Below are positions 26,012 to 35,036 of a stretch of DNA of 64,000 nucleotides, in pieces (the first letter of the stretch is position 1; every line of letters starts with the position of its first letter). The stretch covers positions 2,874,501 to 2,938,500 of the forward strand of contig NZ_CP098747.1 of NCBI RefSeq assembly GCF_023746535.1, given 5' to 3'. This DNA comes from Sneathiella marina. GTDB lineage: Bacteria > Pseudomonadota > Alphaproteobacteria > Sneathiellales > Sneathiellaceae. The position numbers and the translations under genes were made by a program. Under the pieces are notes generated by a model that saw nothing but the letters and a program-made list of their open reading frames with translations, was not told the origin of the DNA and made no database searches.

Positions 26012-28033
26012 ATGTCAAAAACAAAAATATATTTGGCGGACCTGACGCATAATGGTCTCGTTCTCTCCTCCAACGTTTTTCCGCTATCTATTGGACTGGT
26101 AGCGGCTTATTTGCTTGAGAAGAGAGCGGAAACTGTCGACGTAGAGCTTTTTAAATATCCGGAAGATTTAAGTGCGGCTTTGGATCGTGAAACACCTGAT
26201 ATTGTCGGCTTTGCAAATTACTCCTGGAATTTTGATATTTCGCGGCAATATGCAAAAGCCATCAAGGAAAACTGGCCCGAAACAGTGATTGTTTTCGGAG
26301 GGCCTAACTACGGTTTGTCCGACGGCGAGATGGAACAGTTCTGGAAAACAAATGATAACATCGATTTTCATGTAGTGCAGGAAGGTGAAGAGGCTTTTAC
26401 CCACCTTCATGACCGGCTTTGCGACGTAAATTTCGACGTCGAGAAAATTAAAACGCAAAAGCAAGATATTGGCAATGTTCACTATAAGATTGGCTCGGAA
26501 ATCATAAAAGGCTCGAGCCTGCCGCGGCTCAATCTGGAGGATATACCTTCGCCTTATTTGATGGGCCTTATGGATAAGTTTTTTGACGAGAACCTTGGGC
26601 CGATGATCCATACCACCCGAGGGTGCCCGTTTAAATGCGCCTTCTGCACAGAGGGTAGCAAATATTACAATCTTGTCAGTCAACGAGAGGGGCAACTGGA
26701 ACAGGAGCTCCATTACATTTCAAAACGGGTTAAGGGCCCCCGTGATCTGTATATTTCCGACGCCAATTTCGGAATGTTCAAGCAAGATTACGAAAAAGCC
26801 CGGATAATTGCAGATTGCCAGGAAAAATACGCCTATCCCAAATATGTTCATGTCTCTACTGGTAAAAACCAGAAGGAGCGTGTTGTCGATATCGTCAAGA
26901 CCTTGAATGGGGCAGTCAGCATGGCTGCGTCCCTGCAGTCCACAGACCCCACCGTATTGGAAAATGTCGCCCGTTCGAATATTTCAGTAGAGAAACTCTC
27001 CGAAGCTGGCAAAATGGCTAATACCAATAACACCGGAACTTATTCTGAGTTAATACTTGGCCTTCCGGGGGATTCTGTAGGAGCTCACACACAATCTTTA
27101 CGCGACACCGTCGAGATGGGGTTTGATAACATTCGGATGTATCAACTGATTATGCTCCCTCAGACAGCCCTGAACACTCCGGCCAATCGCGACCTTTACA
27201 AGATGGAAACCAAACACAGGATCATGCCTCGGTCCTTTGGGCGATATGCAGTTGCTGGAAAAACCTTTGCGTCAGTAGAATCAGAAGAAATTCTCGTTGC
27301 AAACAATTCACTGCCATTTGATGATTATATCGCCTGCCGTGAGTTGGATCTGACGATTGAGATACTCCATAACGGTAAAATTTTTGCGGAAATACATGGT
27401 CTGTGCAAGGCGCTCGGACTTTCCTGGTTTGATTTTATCCAGCGCTTCTACGAAAACAGAAGAGAATATACCGACGACATCACCAAGATGTATGATGATT
27501 TTAAAACTGGTACATCCGAACGATTATGGGACAACGTGGATAATCTCGCAGAGCATGTCCACGACAACATAGATGAGTTGCTGGAAGATGAACGTGGCAC
27601 AAATGAAATGTCGACGGGTAAAGCAACATCCTTTTTCCTCCATTTCGAAGACATGAACCAGGTTTTATTTAGTGTTATGGCGAACTGGCTCGAAGAATTG
27701 GGCAGGCTGGATGACTTGATGCAGTCTTATCTTAGTGAGCTTGAGCGATTCAGCCTACTTCGAAAACAACGACTGCTTACGCCAAATATTGAGGAAATTG
27801 AGCAGTTTGATTTCGATATGGTAACCGCGGAGGACAAATCGTTCCGGGTAATGCCCTCGGACGTTCACTTCGGTTCCAGCAAACAACATGTTATGTCGCA
27901 TCTTCCCGCGCAAAAGGAACTCATCGACAGCTACGCCAGAGAGTTTGGCGATACTTTCGACGGATTGGGTAAAATGCTCATGCGCTACCCCCATATTCAT
28001 CGGCTGTTTCGAAAACCAGCCATTGTCGGATAA
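26012..28033 (+). CDS. B12-binding domain radical SAM protein
   Basis: A 673-residue protein with an N-terminal cobalamin-binding-like domain and a radical SAM core. The first domain includes VGFANYSWNF and FGGPNYG. The radical SAM cysteines are C205, C209 and C212 in RGCPFKCAFC. Members of this class methylate unactivated carbons or rearrange substrates using SAM and cobalamin. A long C-terminal region of about 300 residues has no motif I recognise. The B12 DxHxxG motif is not visible, as in many members that bind base-off cobalamin without a histidine ligand. It leads a three-gene plus-strand group with two SDRs. The substrate is unknown. Confidence 0.8.
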   Translation: MSKTKIYLADLTHNGLVLSSNVFPLSIGLVAAYLLEKRAETVDVELFKYPEDLSAALDRETPDIVGFANYSWNFDISRQYAKAIKENWPETVIVFGGPNYGLSDGEMEQFWKTNDNIDFHVVQEGEEAFTHLHDRLCDVNFDVEKIKTQKQDIGNVHYKIGSEIIKGSSLPRLNLEDIPSPYLMGLMDKFFDENLGPMIHTTRGCPFKCAFCTEGSKYYNLVSQREGQLEQELHYISKRVKGPRDLYISDANFGMFKQDYEKARIIADCQEKYAYPKYVHVSTGKNQKERVVDIVKTLNGAVSMAASLQSTDPTVLENVARSNISVEKLSEAGKMANTNNTGTYSELILGLPGDSVGAHTQSLRDTVEMGFDNIRMYQLIMLPQTALNTPANRDLYKMETKHRIMPRSFGRYAVAGKTFASVESEEILVANNSLPFDDYIACRELDLTIEILHNGKIFAEIHGLCKALGLSWFDFIQRFYENRREYTDDITKMYDDFKTGTSERLWDNVDNLAEHVHDNIDELLEDERGTNEMSTGKATSFFLHFEDMNQVLFSVMANWLEELGRLDDLMQSYLSELERFSLLRKQRLLTPNIEEIEQFDFDMVTAEDKSFRVMPSDVHFGSSKQHVMSHLPAQKELIDSYAREFGDTFDGLGKMLMRYPHIHRLFRKPAIVG

Positions 28034-28041
28034 TTCCCCTG

Positions 28042-28758
28042 ATGACGAACATGGATAATGGCACGCGCAGGGTTCTGGTAACCGGGGGAACTGCCGGCAT
28101 CGGATTTGCAACAGCGCAATTACTCGCAAAAAAGGGCCATAAAGTTTTCATCTGCGGGCGAGATCAAAGCCGTGTCGATGCGGCAATTGGCAAACTTAGA
28201 TCCTTTACTAAAGACGAATTCGTTGCTGGTTCGGCCTGCGATATCCGGCAGTTCTCAGAAGTGGAGAATATGATGCGCCTCGTCGAAGAAAATTTCGGCG
28301 GCCTGGATATTCTGGTAAATAATGCCGGTATCGGTACCATTGCAAGTATTGAAGACCTGGCGCCGGAAGATTGGCACGAAATGCTTGATGTCAATTTGAC
28401 GGGTACTTTCAACTGCACGAAAGTCGCTCTGCCGCTTTTGAAAAAATCCACCCACGCAAATATTATCAACCTGGGAAGCAGAGCAGGCCGTTATGCCTTC
28501 GAAGGTGGCACTGCTTATAACAGCACGAAATTTGGCCTACAGGGCTTTACAGAGGCTTTGTTCCTGGATCTGCACAAATATGAGATTGGTGTCAGCCTGA
28601 TCGCGCCTGGTACGGTTGCAACTGGTTTTGCCGGAATTGAAGAAGAGGACTGGCAATTACAGCCTGACGATATTGCAAAAATTATTGTCGATCAGTTAAG
28701 CAACCACAAAAGGGCAAACGCCAATTGGATCGAAATTCGACCGGGAATAAGGCGTTAA
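28042..28758 (+). CDS. SDR family oxidoreductase
   Basis: A classical short-chain dehydrogenase/reductase of 238 residues. The nucleotide-binding motif TGGTAGIG starts at residue 14. NNAG appears in LVNNAGIGTI, and the catalytic pair is Y159-K163 (YNSTK) with a Ser in NLGSRAGRY upstream. The start at 28042 could also be the ATG at 28051. It follows the radical SAM gene by 8 bases, so they are likely cotranscribed. The substrate is unknown; a sugar or lipid carbonyl is possible from context. Confidence 0.85.
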   Translation: MTNMDNGTRRVLVTGGTAGIGFATAQLLAKKGHKVFICGRDQSRVDAAIGKLRSFTKDEFVAGSACDIRQFSEVENMMRLVEENFGGLDILVNNAGIGTIASIEDLAPEDWHEMLDVNLTGTFNCTKVALPLLKKSTHANIINLGSRAGRYAFEGGTAYNSTKFGLQGFTEALFLDLHKYEIGVSLIAPGTVATGFAGIEEEDWQLQPDDIAKIIVDQLSNHKRANANWIEIRPGIRR

Positions 28759-28776
28759 AATGGGACCTTTGGTAGC

Positions 28777-29580
28777 ATGCGAAATCTAGACAACAAGGTT
28801 GCAATTGTAACCGGCGGTGCCCAGGGAATTGGCGCTGGCATCGTTGACGTTCTCATCAACCGGGGGGCAAAAATTGCTATTGTTGATATGCAATTCAATA
28901 GCGCCGAAAAAACATCCGCCTGCCTCGATCAATATGGAATGAATATCCTACCCATTTCAGAGGATATTTCCACATCTGAGGGATGTTTACAGGCCATCGA
29001 AAATACTGTGAACCATTTTGGTACAGTTGATTTCCTCATAAATAACGCAGCGCCTGGTCGCAATCGGTCTCATATTGGGACACTTGCTGATGCTGATTGG
29101 TCAGACCATTCCAATGTTGTATTGCAAGCTGTGACCCGTCTGACAGAAGCAGCTCTACCCCACATGAAGAAATCCGCCAGCCCTGCGATCGTCAATATAT
29201 CTTCTGTGACGGCTGCTGCGGTTGCACCTGAGCAATGCAGTTGGTCCTACCATGTTTCGAAATCCGGACTTAATCAGATGACACGCTATCTCGCCTGTTT
29301 GTTGGGCGAACATGGCATCCGGGTAAATGCAGTTGCCCCCGGCCTCATAGATCGGTCGGAAGGTCACAAATTGAGTGACTCTGAAAAAAACCAACATATC
29401 ATCAGATCAGTTGTTCCATTGCAACGTGCCGGTACATCAAAAGAAATCGGCGACATAGTCGCCTTCCTCTGTTCCGACGAAGCGTCCTATTTGACCGGTC
29501 AGATACTGATCGCCGATGGTGGTATGGGCACCAAGGAAGTTTTTGGTGCCGCATTGTCCACGATAGATACTCTGGAATGA
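28777..29580 (+). CDS. SDR family oxidoreductase
   Basis: Second SDR in the group, 267 residues. It has TGGAQGIG at residues 12-19, the NNAA variant of NNAG (LINNAAPGRN), the active-site Y158-K162 (YHVSK), and the typical C-terminal LTGQILIADGGMG found in FabG-like enzymes. It is separated by 18 bases from the previous SDR. It converges on the membrane-protein gene at 29604. Two different SDRs beside a radical SAM enzyme suggest successive redox steps on one carbon skeleton. Confidence 0.85.
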   Translation: MRNLDNKVAIVTGGAQGIGAGIVDVLINRGAKIAIVDMQFNSAEKTSACLDQYGMNILPISEDISTSEGCLQAIENTVNHFGTVDFLINNAAPGRNRSHIGTLADADWSDHSNVVLQAVTRLTEAALPHMKKSASPAIVNISSVTAAAVAPEQCSWSYHVSKSGLNQMTRYLACLLGEHGIRVNAVAPGLIDRSEGHKLSDSEKNQHIIRSVVPLQRAGTSKEIGDIVAFLCSDEASYLTGQILIADGGMGTKEVFGAALSTIDTLE

Positions 29581-29603
29581 GGTGAACTATTCAGAATATT
29601 CCG

Positions 29604-31649
29604 TTATCGGGATTTTTCTGCATATAGCCAATAATCGGATTTACGGACCACCGCATATCCCATATCGCGCAACAACCGTTGCTGCCAGTCCGCGACTTGC
29701 TTGGGTATTCCTGTTGGATCACGCCGATCAGCGCGATCCAGCATAATTACTTCGGGAGAAAGGCTTGTTGCTTCCGTGACAAGCATCTTGTGGTGCTGTT
29801 CGGTTCTAGCATAAGCAAACGGGTCGGTTTTTGATAAGGACGGAGCCACGTGAGAAAGTCTTGAAAGACTCAGCGCTGTCCCACTAATCCAGATGGCATT
29901 GCGTGAGCGCATCACCTGTTCTAGTTCCGCGGCCTTACCATGCATGTATCCGCACAAATAGTCCGTCGAGGCAAAGCCATCCAGGCATGCCTCTGTTCGA
30001 TCCAAAATCCACATGCGCTTGGAATTTTTTATAAACAGGTTTGATTTATCCAAAAGTGCCGGCCCGATCACAATAATCAGGAACGCAGCAACCGCAAACC
30101 TTCCACCAAATTCACGCGTCACCATATATGGCAAAACAAGCATGAGGTAGAGCAAAACCGGTATCCAAAGATTCTGGGCATCAAACCGGTTCACGAAATA
30201 AGGCAGAAACGCAACAATCATCCCAACAATCACAATCGATTGCACCTCATCACCCGAAATGGTCCGCGCAAGCCGAACATCCTTTAGCCAGCCAACAAAC
30301 AGATAGAACACATGCCCGGCTATGGCGAAGAAAGGTAGATACCAATAGAATTTTATCCCGCCATACCCTTCGGCAAACAAACCCATAAGATCAGAAAGAT
30401 CTGATAGGTCTCCATCCTGATCTGCGATCGTTCCCGAAATCAGCAATAGATAGAAAGTCCCAATAAAAAGGAGGCTAAAGATTATGGCGCCGACAATTGT
30501 GGCCAGCCACCCCGATTGCATCGTCCGGACAAATAACGCAAACCCCAGCCCAAGGCCGCAAACTAAGCCGGTTTCAAGGTTGTAGCTGACCGCAAAGCCG
30601 GTCAGAATAGCCGAAACTCCCCACCAAACAATCAGAGGCCGCCTCGCAATCAAGGGGGCAAACAGCAATGTAATAGGCAGGAACAGAAACCGCAACGGAG
30701 ATTGATTTGGAACATTGACGGTGGGTGCGGAACCAGCGATCGAAGGCGCCAGCATCAGCAAAATCAGTAAAAAAGCGATCATTGCCAGCGGGAGATTCCG
30801 CCTCCCAAATCTTTGAACCAGTATTCCGAATACAAGACACGCAAATATGAGATGGATTATCTGTAAAAATTTGACTGTTCCGGCGAAACTTGCGAACAAT
30901 GGAAAAGACGTCGCTAGCGATACCAGTTTGTTTAGATAAATCCCGTATTCTGGCAACGTTCCAGACAAATTATCAGGCAATGCTGCTTCCATAAGACCAT
31001 GACCAATGACGCCTGTCCAATGATGATCAAGGCCCCAAAGTCTGTTGTCCGCAACGACAAGACTTGCTTGTAACGGAAGGATGAAGAAAAAGAAAAATAC
31101 GGCAATTGTGAGGAGCGTTACGAAGATAATGCCTTTTAATGTCGAGACATATCGAAGCAAAAAATAAAACAGTATGAGGCTGCCAAGAACCATAAGGAAG
31201 GTTCTTTTTTCCGTAATCGTCCCAAAAAAATTATAAAATATGGGAAGCGCAATAAACAGCAGGATTGCCGTGACCAGCGTCTCTAAAACAAGTCGGTTTT
31301 CGCTTCGAAACGACTTGAGATACGGAAAACTAATTTCTCGCTTGGCTAACCCCAAGATGAAAGGAACAATGAACAGGATAACAGCACATAACAAATATAC
31401 GCGCCGCTGAAAGCTTGTATCGTCAAAATCATAGAGACCCGAATGTTCCGGGGAATAAACAGGCGGCGACCCTGAAAAAATCAGCGAAATACCCGCTAGC
31501 AGACTACTACCAATAAAGACGAAGAAAAGCAGGTAAATGCGGCGCTCATCAAATTGCTGCGCAAGACGCATCGCCCCATAGAACATTGGCTGAACTATGA
31601 TCAAGAAGAGGTTAGAAGATTTATAATTCCGAAAAAAATCACTGACCAT
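29604..31649 (-). CDS. polytopic membrane protein, possibly GT-C glycosyltransferase
   Basis: A 681-residue integral membrane protein with a dozen or so hydrophobic spans over residues 30-520 and a soluble C-terminal part of about 130 residues. The arrangement, a loop with paired charged residues after early spans (LWGLDHHWTGVIGHG) and the position beside a GT2 enzyme resemble lipid-linked-sugar GT-C transferases. I cannot assign a family from sequence alone. It lies 21 bases downstream of the GT2 gene, so it is in the same operon. Confidence 0.6.
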   Translation of the reverse strand: MVSDFFRNYKSSNLFLIIVQPMFYGAMRLAQQFDERRIYLLFFVFIGSSLLAGISLIFSGSPPVYSPEHSGLYDFDDTSFQRRVYLLCAVILFIVPFILGLAKREISFPYLKSFRSENRLVLETLVTAILLFIALPIFYNFFGTITEKRTFLMVLGSLILFYFLLRYVSTLKGIIFVTLLTIAVFFFFFILPLQASLVVADNRLWGLDHHWTGVIGHGLMEAALPDNLSGTLPEYGIYLNKLVSLATSFPLFASFAGTVKFLQIIHLIFACLVFGILVQRFGRRNLPLAMIAFLLILLMLAPSIAGSAPTVNVPNQSPLRFLFLPITLLFAPLIARRPLIVWWGVSAILTGFAVSYNLETGLVCGLGLGFALFVRTMQSGWLATIVGAIIFSLLFIGTFYLLLISGTIADQDGDLSDLSDLMGLFAEGYGGIKFYWYLPFFAIAGHVFYLFVGWLKDVRLARTISGDEVQSIVIVGMIVAFLPYFVNRFDAQNLWIPVLLYLMLVLPYMVTREFGGRFAVAAFLIIVIGPALLDKSNLFIKNSKRMWILDRTEACLDGFASTDYLCGYMHGKAAELEQVMRSRNAIWISGTALSLSRLSHVAPSLSKTDPFAYARTEQHHKMLVTEATSLSPEVIMLDRADRRDPTGIPKQVADWQQRLLRDMGYAVVRKSDYWLYAEKSR

Positions 31650-31670
31650 ATTATTAAACCCAATGGCTCC

Positions 31671-32411
31671 TTATCGGCCGAAATTGATTTTTATGCGGTT
31701 GAGAGGTTTCTTTTCTGGTCGCCCTGGTTTTAAATTCAATTCAACAACCAGCATCAGGAAAACTTTAATAACTTCAATCATGTTGCGGAGCGTCACGGTA
31801 TCCCGCGTCGGCTCATCCGCCTGCAAATAAATCGGAACCTCGGCGAACTCTACACCCTTTGCCAACAGTTTGACGTTTAATTCGGAAATAATGGAAAATC
31901 GGTTGGACGTAAGCTCAAGGCTCTTAACCTGCTCCGTCGGCCATATACCCGGACCGTTTAAATATCCGACTGAAGTGCCAAAAAATATGTTGTGTAGTAT
32001 CTGATACGTCGCGGAAATTATTTGACGACCAATGGGTCGAGCCTCTTTGTTGATGGGAACCGTAAGTATTAGCTCCGCCACATCCTTAAAATGCAGCATC
32101 AGGCTCAGGGATTCTTTGCTGATATCATTGTCTCCCGGAACAACAATAAACTGAGGCATTTTAGCCTGATGTATGCCATCCACAATCGACCGGCCCAAGC
32201 CGCGATTTACCTTATGGAAGATCGGCTGTATTTTTGGGTCCTCCTGCGCCAACTGCTCCATAATATTTTTGGAGTAGTCAGTGCTGCCATCATCGATCGG
32301 AATAATTTCATAATTCTCAAGATCGTGTGTAGCCGCAACGGTTCTTATTGTTTCAACCGTGTCGTTGATTGCTTCGCCTTCATTAAACGCGGGAACAATG
32401 AAACTGATCAT
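31671..32411 (-). CDS. family 2 glycosyltransferase, DPM1/polyprenyl-phosphate type
   Basis: A 246-residue GT2 enzyme. It starts FIVPAFNEGEAINDTVETIR and has the nucleotide-sugar motif PIDDGSTDYS. A later acidic motif GDNDIS replaces the usual DAD-type metal site, and the C-terminus has a hydrophobic stretch. Such enzymes transfer a sugar from a nucleotide donor to a polyprenyl or dolichyl phosphate, or to a glycan. It pairs with the GT-C-like protein downstream, as in charge-then-transfer systems. Confidence 0.8.
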   Translation of the reverse strand: MISFIVPAFNEGEAINDTVETIRTVAATHDLENYEIIPIDDGSTDYSKNIMEQLAQEDPKIQPIFHKVNRGLGRSIVDGIHQAKMPQFIVVPGDNDISKESLSLMLHFKDVAELILTVPINKEARPIGRQIISATYQILHNIFFGTSVGYLNGPGIWPTEQVKSLELTSNRFSIISELNVKLLAKGVEFAEVPIYLQADEPTRDTVTLRNMIEVIKVFLMLVVELNLKPGRPEKKPLNRIKINFGR

Positions 32412-32444
32412 GAAAGCGCCAATCTTTTCTGCCAGAGGCGAAAC

Positions 32445-33032
32445 CTAATTATTAGAAGGAGCGGCTTTCGTGGCCAACCACTGCATTACATAATGCATGA
32501 CAACGAGTTGAGTGTCTTCAGATATCTGCATGTCGTCGATAGGGAAATGCATGGAGTGCGCCGCCAGTGATTTTGCTTTACCACCATCAAACCCCAAAAT
32601 TGCATATGTTTCAAGGTCATGCTCGTTAGCGAAATCAAGAGCCCGCAGAATATTCGGTGAATTACCACTGCCCGACAGGACAAGCAGAACATCGCCAGGA
32701 TTGGAATAGACGGCAAGCTGCTTTGCAAATATTTCCTCATAACCTTCGTCGTTTGCGAGGCAAGTGATGATAGAGCTATTAGCTGGCAAGGCGTGCGCCC
32801 GAAGGCCTTTTCCGGATTTTCTATCTATCCCATAAATCATGTCATTGGCAATATGGACTGCATTTCCGGCGCTGCCCCCGTTACCACACAAAAAAAACTG
32901 GCGACCATTCTCCCAGGCATTCAGCAGACTTTCGCACAGTTTATTGATGACTGTTTCATCTACTGCGGACAGCGCCTTGTTTAAGCGCTCGCTGTAGCTC
33001 GAAAAAGATAAGTTCATTTTTTCCACATTCAT
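32445..33032 (-). CDS. SIS-domain sugar-phosphate isomerase, GmhA-like
   Basis: A SIS-domain protein of 195 residues from MNVEKMNLSFSSYSERLNK. This start lies 10 bases after the upstream epimerase stop; the open frame continues 26 codons upstream inside that gene and is rejected. The phosphosugar loop CGNGGSAGNAVHIANDM and GSGNSPN match GmhA-like phosphoheptose isomerases, which convert sedoheptulose 7-phosphate to heptose 7-phosphate. The catalytic Glu-Glu of GmhA (HFAEEL) appears as Asn-Asp (HIANDM), so activity may differ. The C-terminal histidine is kept (QLVVMHYV). Confidence 0.78.
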   Translation of the reverse strand: MNVEKMNLSFSSYSERLNKALSAVDETVINKLCESLLNAWENGRQFFLCGNGGSAGNAVHIANDMIYGIDRKSGKGLRAHALPANSSIITCLANDEGYEEIFAKQLAVYSNPGDVLLVLSGSGNSPNILRALDFANEHDLETYAILGFDGGKAKSLAAHSMHFPIDDMQISEDTQLVVMHYVMQWLATKAAPSNN

Positions 33033-33042
33033 CTTAAGCAGC

Positions 33043-33984
33043 TCAGGCGCTTTTGGCCATATTTTCCATCCAACGCAAATTATACCAACGATCCTCATCA
33101 CGAAGGTCACGGCGTTGATAGGAAGCGATCACTTCGGTAATGGCATCATCAACAGATTTCTCCGGTTTGAATCCAGCCGCTAGAATGCGATCAGAGTTAA
33201 CCCGATAGGAGCGCGGATCATTTGAGGGAGTGACTTCAATTTCGCACGGGATCTTCGCCGCAATCCGCTCTGCGATCTCAACAATCTTCAAATTTTCAAA
33301 CCCGGCATTGTAAACCCCTGTAACATTCGGATTATCTAGCAGAAAAATGTAAAGTCGAGCGATGTCGTCAATATGGATATTCGGGCGAACCTGCTGGCCA
33401 CCAAATACAGTAATTTTACCGTTGGTAATTGCTTGCATGGTCAGCATATTGACGGACACATCCAACCGCATGCGCGGCGACACGCCACAAACAGTTGCCG
33501 GACGCACAATTTGTACACACATTTGATCTGCATAACTCAGCAGAACACGTTCCGCGACCATTTTTGTTTTATTGTATTCCGAAATTGGCAGCAGTTCCAA
33601 ATCTTCCGTGACCTGCTCTTCTTCCTTAATGCCATAAACGCTTCCGGATGAAGCATAGATGAACCGTTTGATGCCCGCTCGAGCGGCATTGTCCGCAAGC
33701 TGCATCGTCGCCAACGCGCTAATTTCCCACGTCAGCTTTGGATCAAGATCCCCACATGGATCATTTGCAACAGAGGCCAGATGAATGATGGCGTCAATAC
33801 CGTTGAGTAAGCTGGTATCAAAAAAGCGGACGTCGCCCTGAACAACCGTCAAATTCTCATGCTCGGGAAGGAATTGTCCAAACCACTGAATGTCGTAGGC
33901 AACCACTGTATGGCCTGTCTCAAGAAGTTTCGGAACCAACACAGAACCCTTGTACCCACAAGCCCCAGTTACAAGCAAACGCAT
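33043..33984 (-). CDS. NAD-dependent epimerase/dehydratase
   Basis: An extended SDR of 313 residues that acts on nucleotide sugars. The NAD motif TGACGYKG is at residues 6-13, SSGSVYG provides the Ser, and the catalytic Tyr and Lys are in YNKTK. The C-terminal half binds the nucleotide sugar (RPNIHIDDIARLY). It is the first gene of a minus-strand operon: epimerase, SIS isomerase, GT2, membrane protein. The exact sugar is not predictable. Confidence 0.85.
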   Translation of the reverse strand: MRLLVTGACGYKGSVLVPKLLETGHTVVAYDIQWFGQFLPEHENLTVVQGDVRFFDTSLLNGIDAIIHLASVANDPCGDLDPKLTWEISALATMQLADNAARAGIKRFIYASSGSVYGIKEEEQVTEDLELLPISEYNKTKMVAERVLLSYADQMCVQIVRPATVCGVSPRMRLDVSVNMLTMQAITNGKITVFGGQQVRPNIHIDDIARLYIFLLDNPNVTGVYNAGFENLKIVEIAERIAAKIPCEIEVTPSNDPRSYRVNSDRILAAGFKPEKSVDDAITEVIASYQRRDLRDEDRWYNLRWMENMAKSA

Positions 33985-34187
33985 GAGAAAATCCTAACCT
34001 TCCTGATAATATTATTTGAGCGCCGCAGCTGAAGAGCGGACGACCTTTGGCACCTACTTGTCAAAAGGCGCAAACTGTGTAACACAGGTTAAAATTATTA
34101 TAAACAGTAATGTAAATCATCTTTTTCACGGAACAGAATTGGCGTGTTTTTTCAAGGTGATCACAGTAAAGAGAAAAGGTCAAAGGA

Positions 34188-35036
34188 TTGACTTCTCCGA
34201 AGACAGTTTTTATTGCGGCAATTTCCAGCGATATTGGCCGAAAGCTAGCTGAATTATATCTCGCCGAGGGCTTCCGTATCGTCGGCACTTATCGTGAGGA
34301 AGCACATGTAACTCTCTTCAAAAATCACGATAAAATATTACTTCTAAAATGCGATTTGAACCAGCAAGATGATCTCGCCAAAGTTCCAGCCTTTATGGCA
34401 GAAAACAATATCGAGTGGGACCATTTTATTTCTGCGGTTGGCCTCCTTAGTCCTATTGGTAAATTCACCGACTTACCGGCAGGAAACTGGAAAGCGTCCG
34501 TCACCGTAAATTCGCTGCAGCAGCTCGAATTGTTCCATTCAATATACCCCTTCAAGCGCAATGGAACGACGGGCAAGGCTGCGTTCCTTGTGGGTGGCGC
34601 CATAAATCGTCCCTTTGCCAACTATTCAGCTTATTCTCTCGGCAAAATCATGCTGGTTAAATTTTGCGAACTTATCAGTGACGAAACGCCGGACCTGCAT
34701 TGCGTGGCAATTGGAACAGGCTGGGTCGCCAGCAAAATCCATCAGCAGACTTTGGACGCAGGGCAGTCCGCAGGCGACAATCTAACGTCCACTAAAGAAT
34801 TTGTTTCTTCCGGGGAACAGGGTACAAGAATTGAAGATATATTTTCCCTGATCAATTGGTGTTTCGACAGACCGGAAACTGCAGGTAGGAACTTTTCCGT
34901 CGTGCATGATGATTGGCGGGATGGTGGCGATAAGCTGTATTTTTCACTTGCCCATGATGAAGATAAGTTCAGGCTGCGGCGACATGGCAACCAGCATAAA
35001 AACAGCGAAACTAGAGAAGCGAAACCCAATTCATGA
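34188..35036 (+). CDS. SDR-like oxidoreductase with degenerate cofactor motif
   Basis: A 282-residue SDR relative that starts at a TTG (MTSPKTVF) after GAGAAAAGG. The usual TGxxxGIG is replaced by AAISSDIG near the N-terminus, while Y149-K153 (YSLGK) remains. This suggests altered cofactor binding or a different nucleotide preference. It ends four bases into the TPP-enzyme gene (ATGA overlap), so the two are translationally coupled and may act in sequence. A 203-base divergent region separates it from the epimerase. Confidence 0.7.
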   Translation: MTSPKTVFIAAISSDIGRKLAELYLAEGFRIVGTYREEAHVTLFKNHDKILLLKCDLNQQDDLAKVPAFMAENNIEWDHFISAVGLLSPIGKFTDLPAGNWKASVTVNSLQQLELFHSIYPFKRNGTTGKAAFLVGGAINRPFANYSAYSLGKIMLVKFCELISDETPDLHCVAIGTGWVASKIHQQTLDAGQSAGDNLTSTKEFVSSGEQGTRIEDIFSLINWCFDRPETAGRNFSVVHDDWRDGGDKLYFSLAHDEDKFRLRRHGNQHKNSETREAKPNS

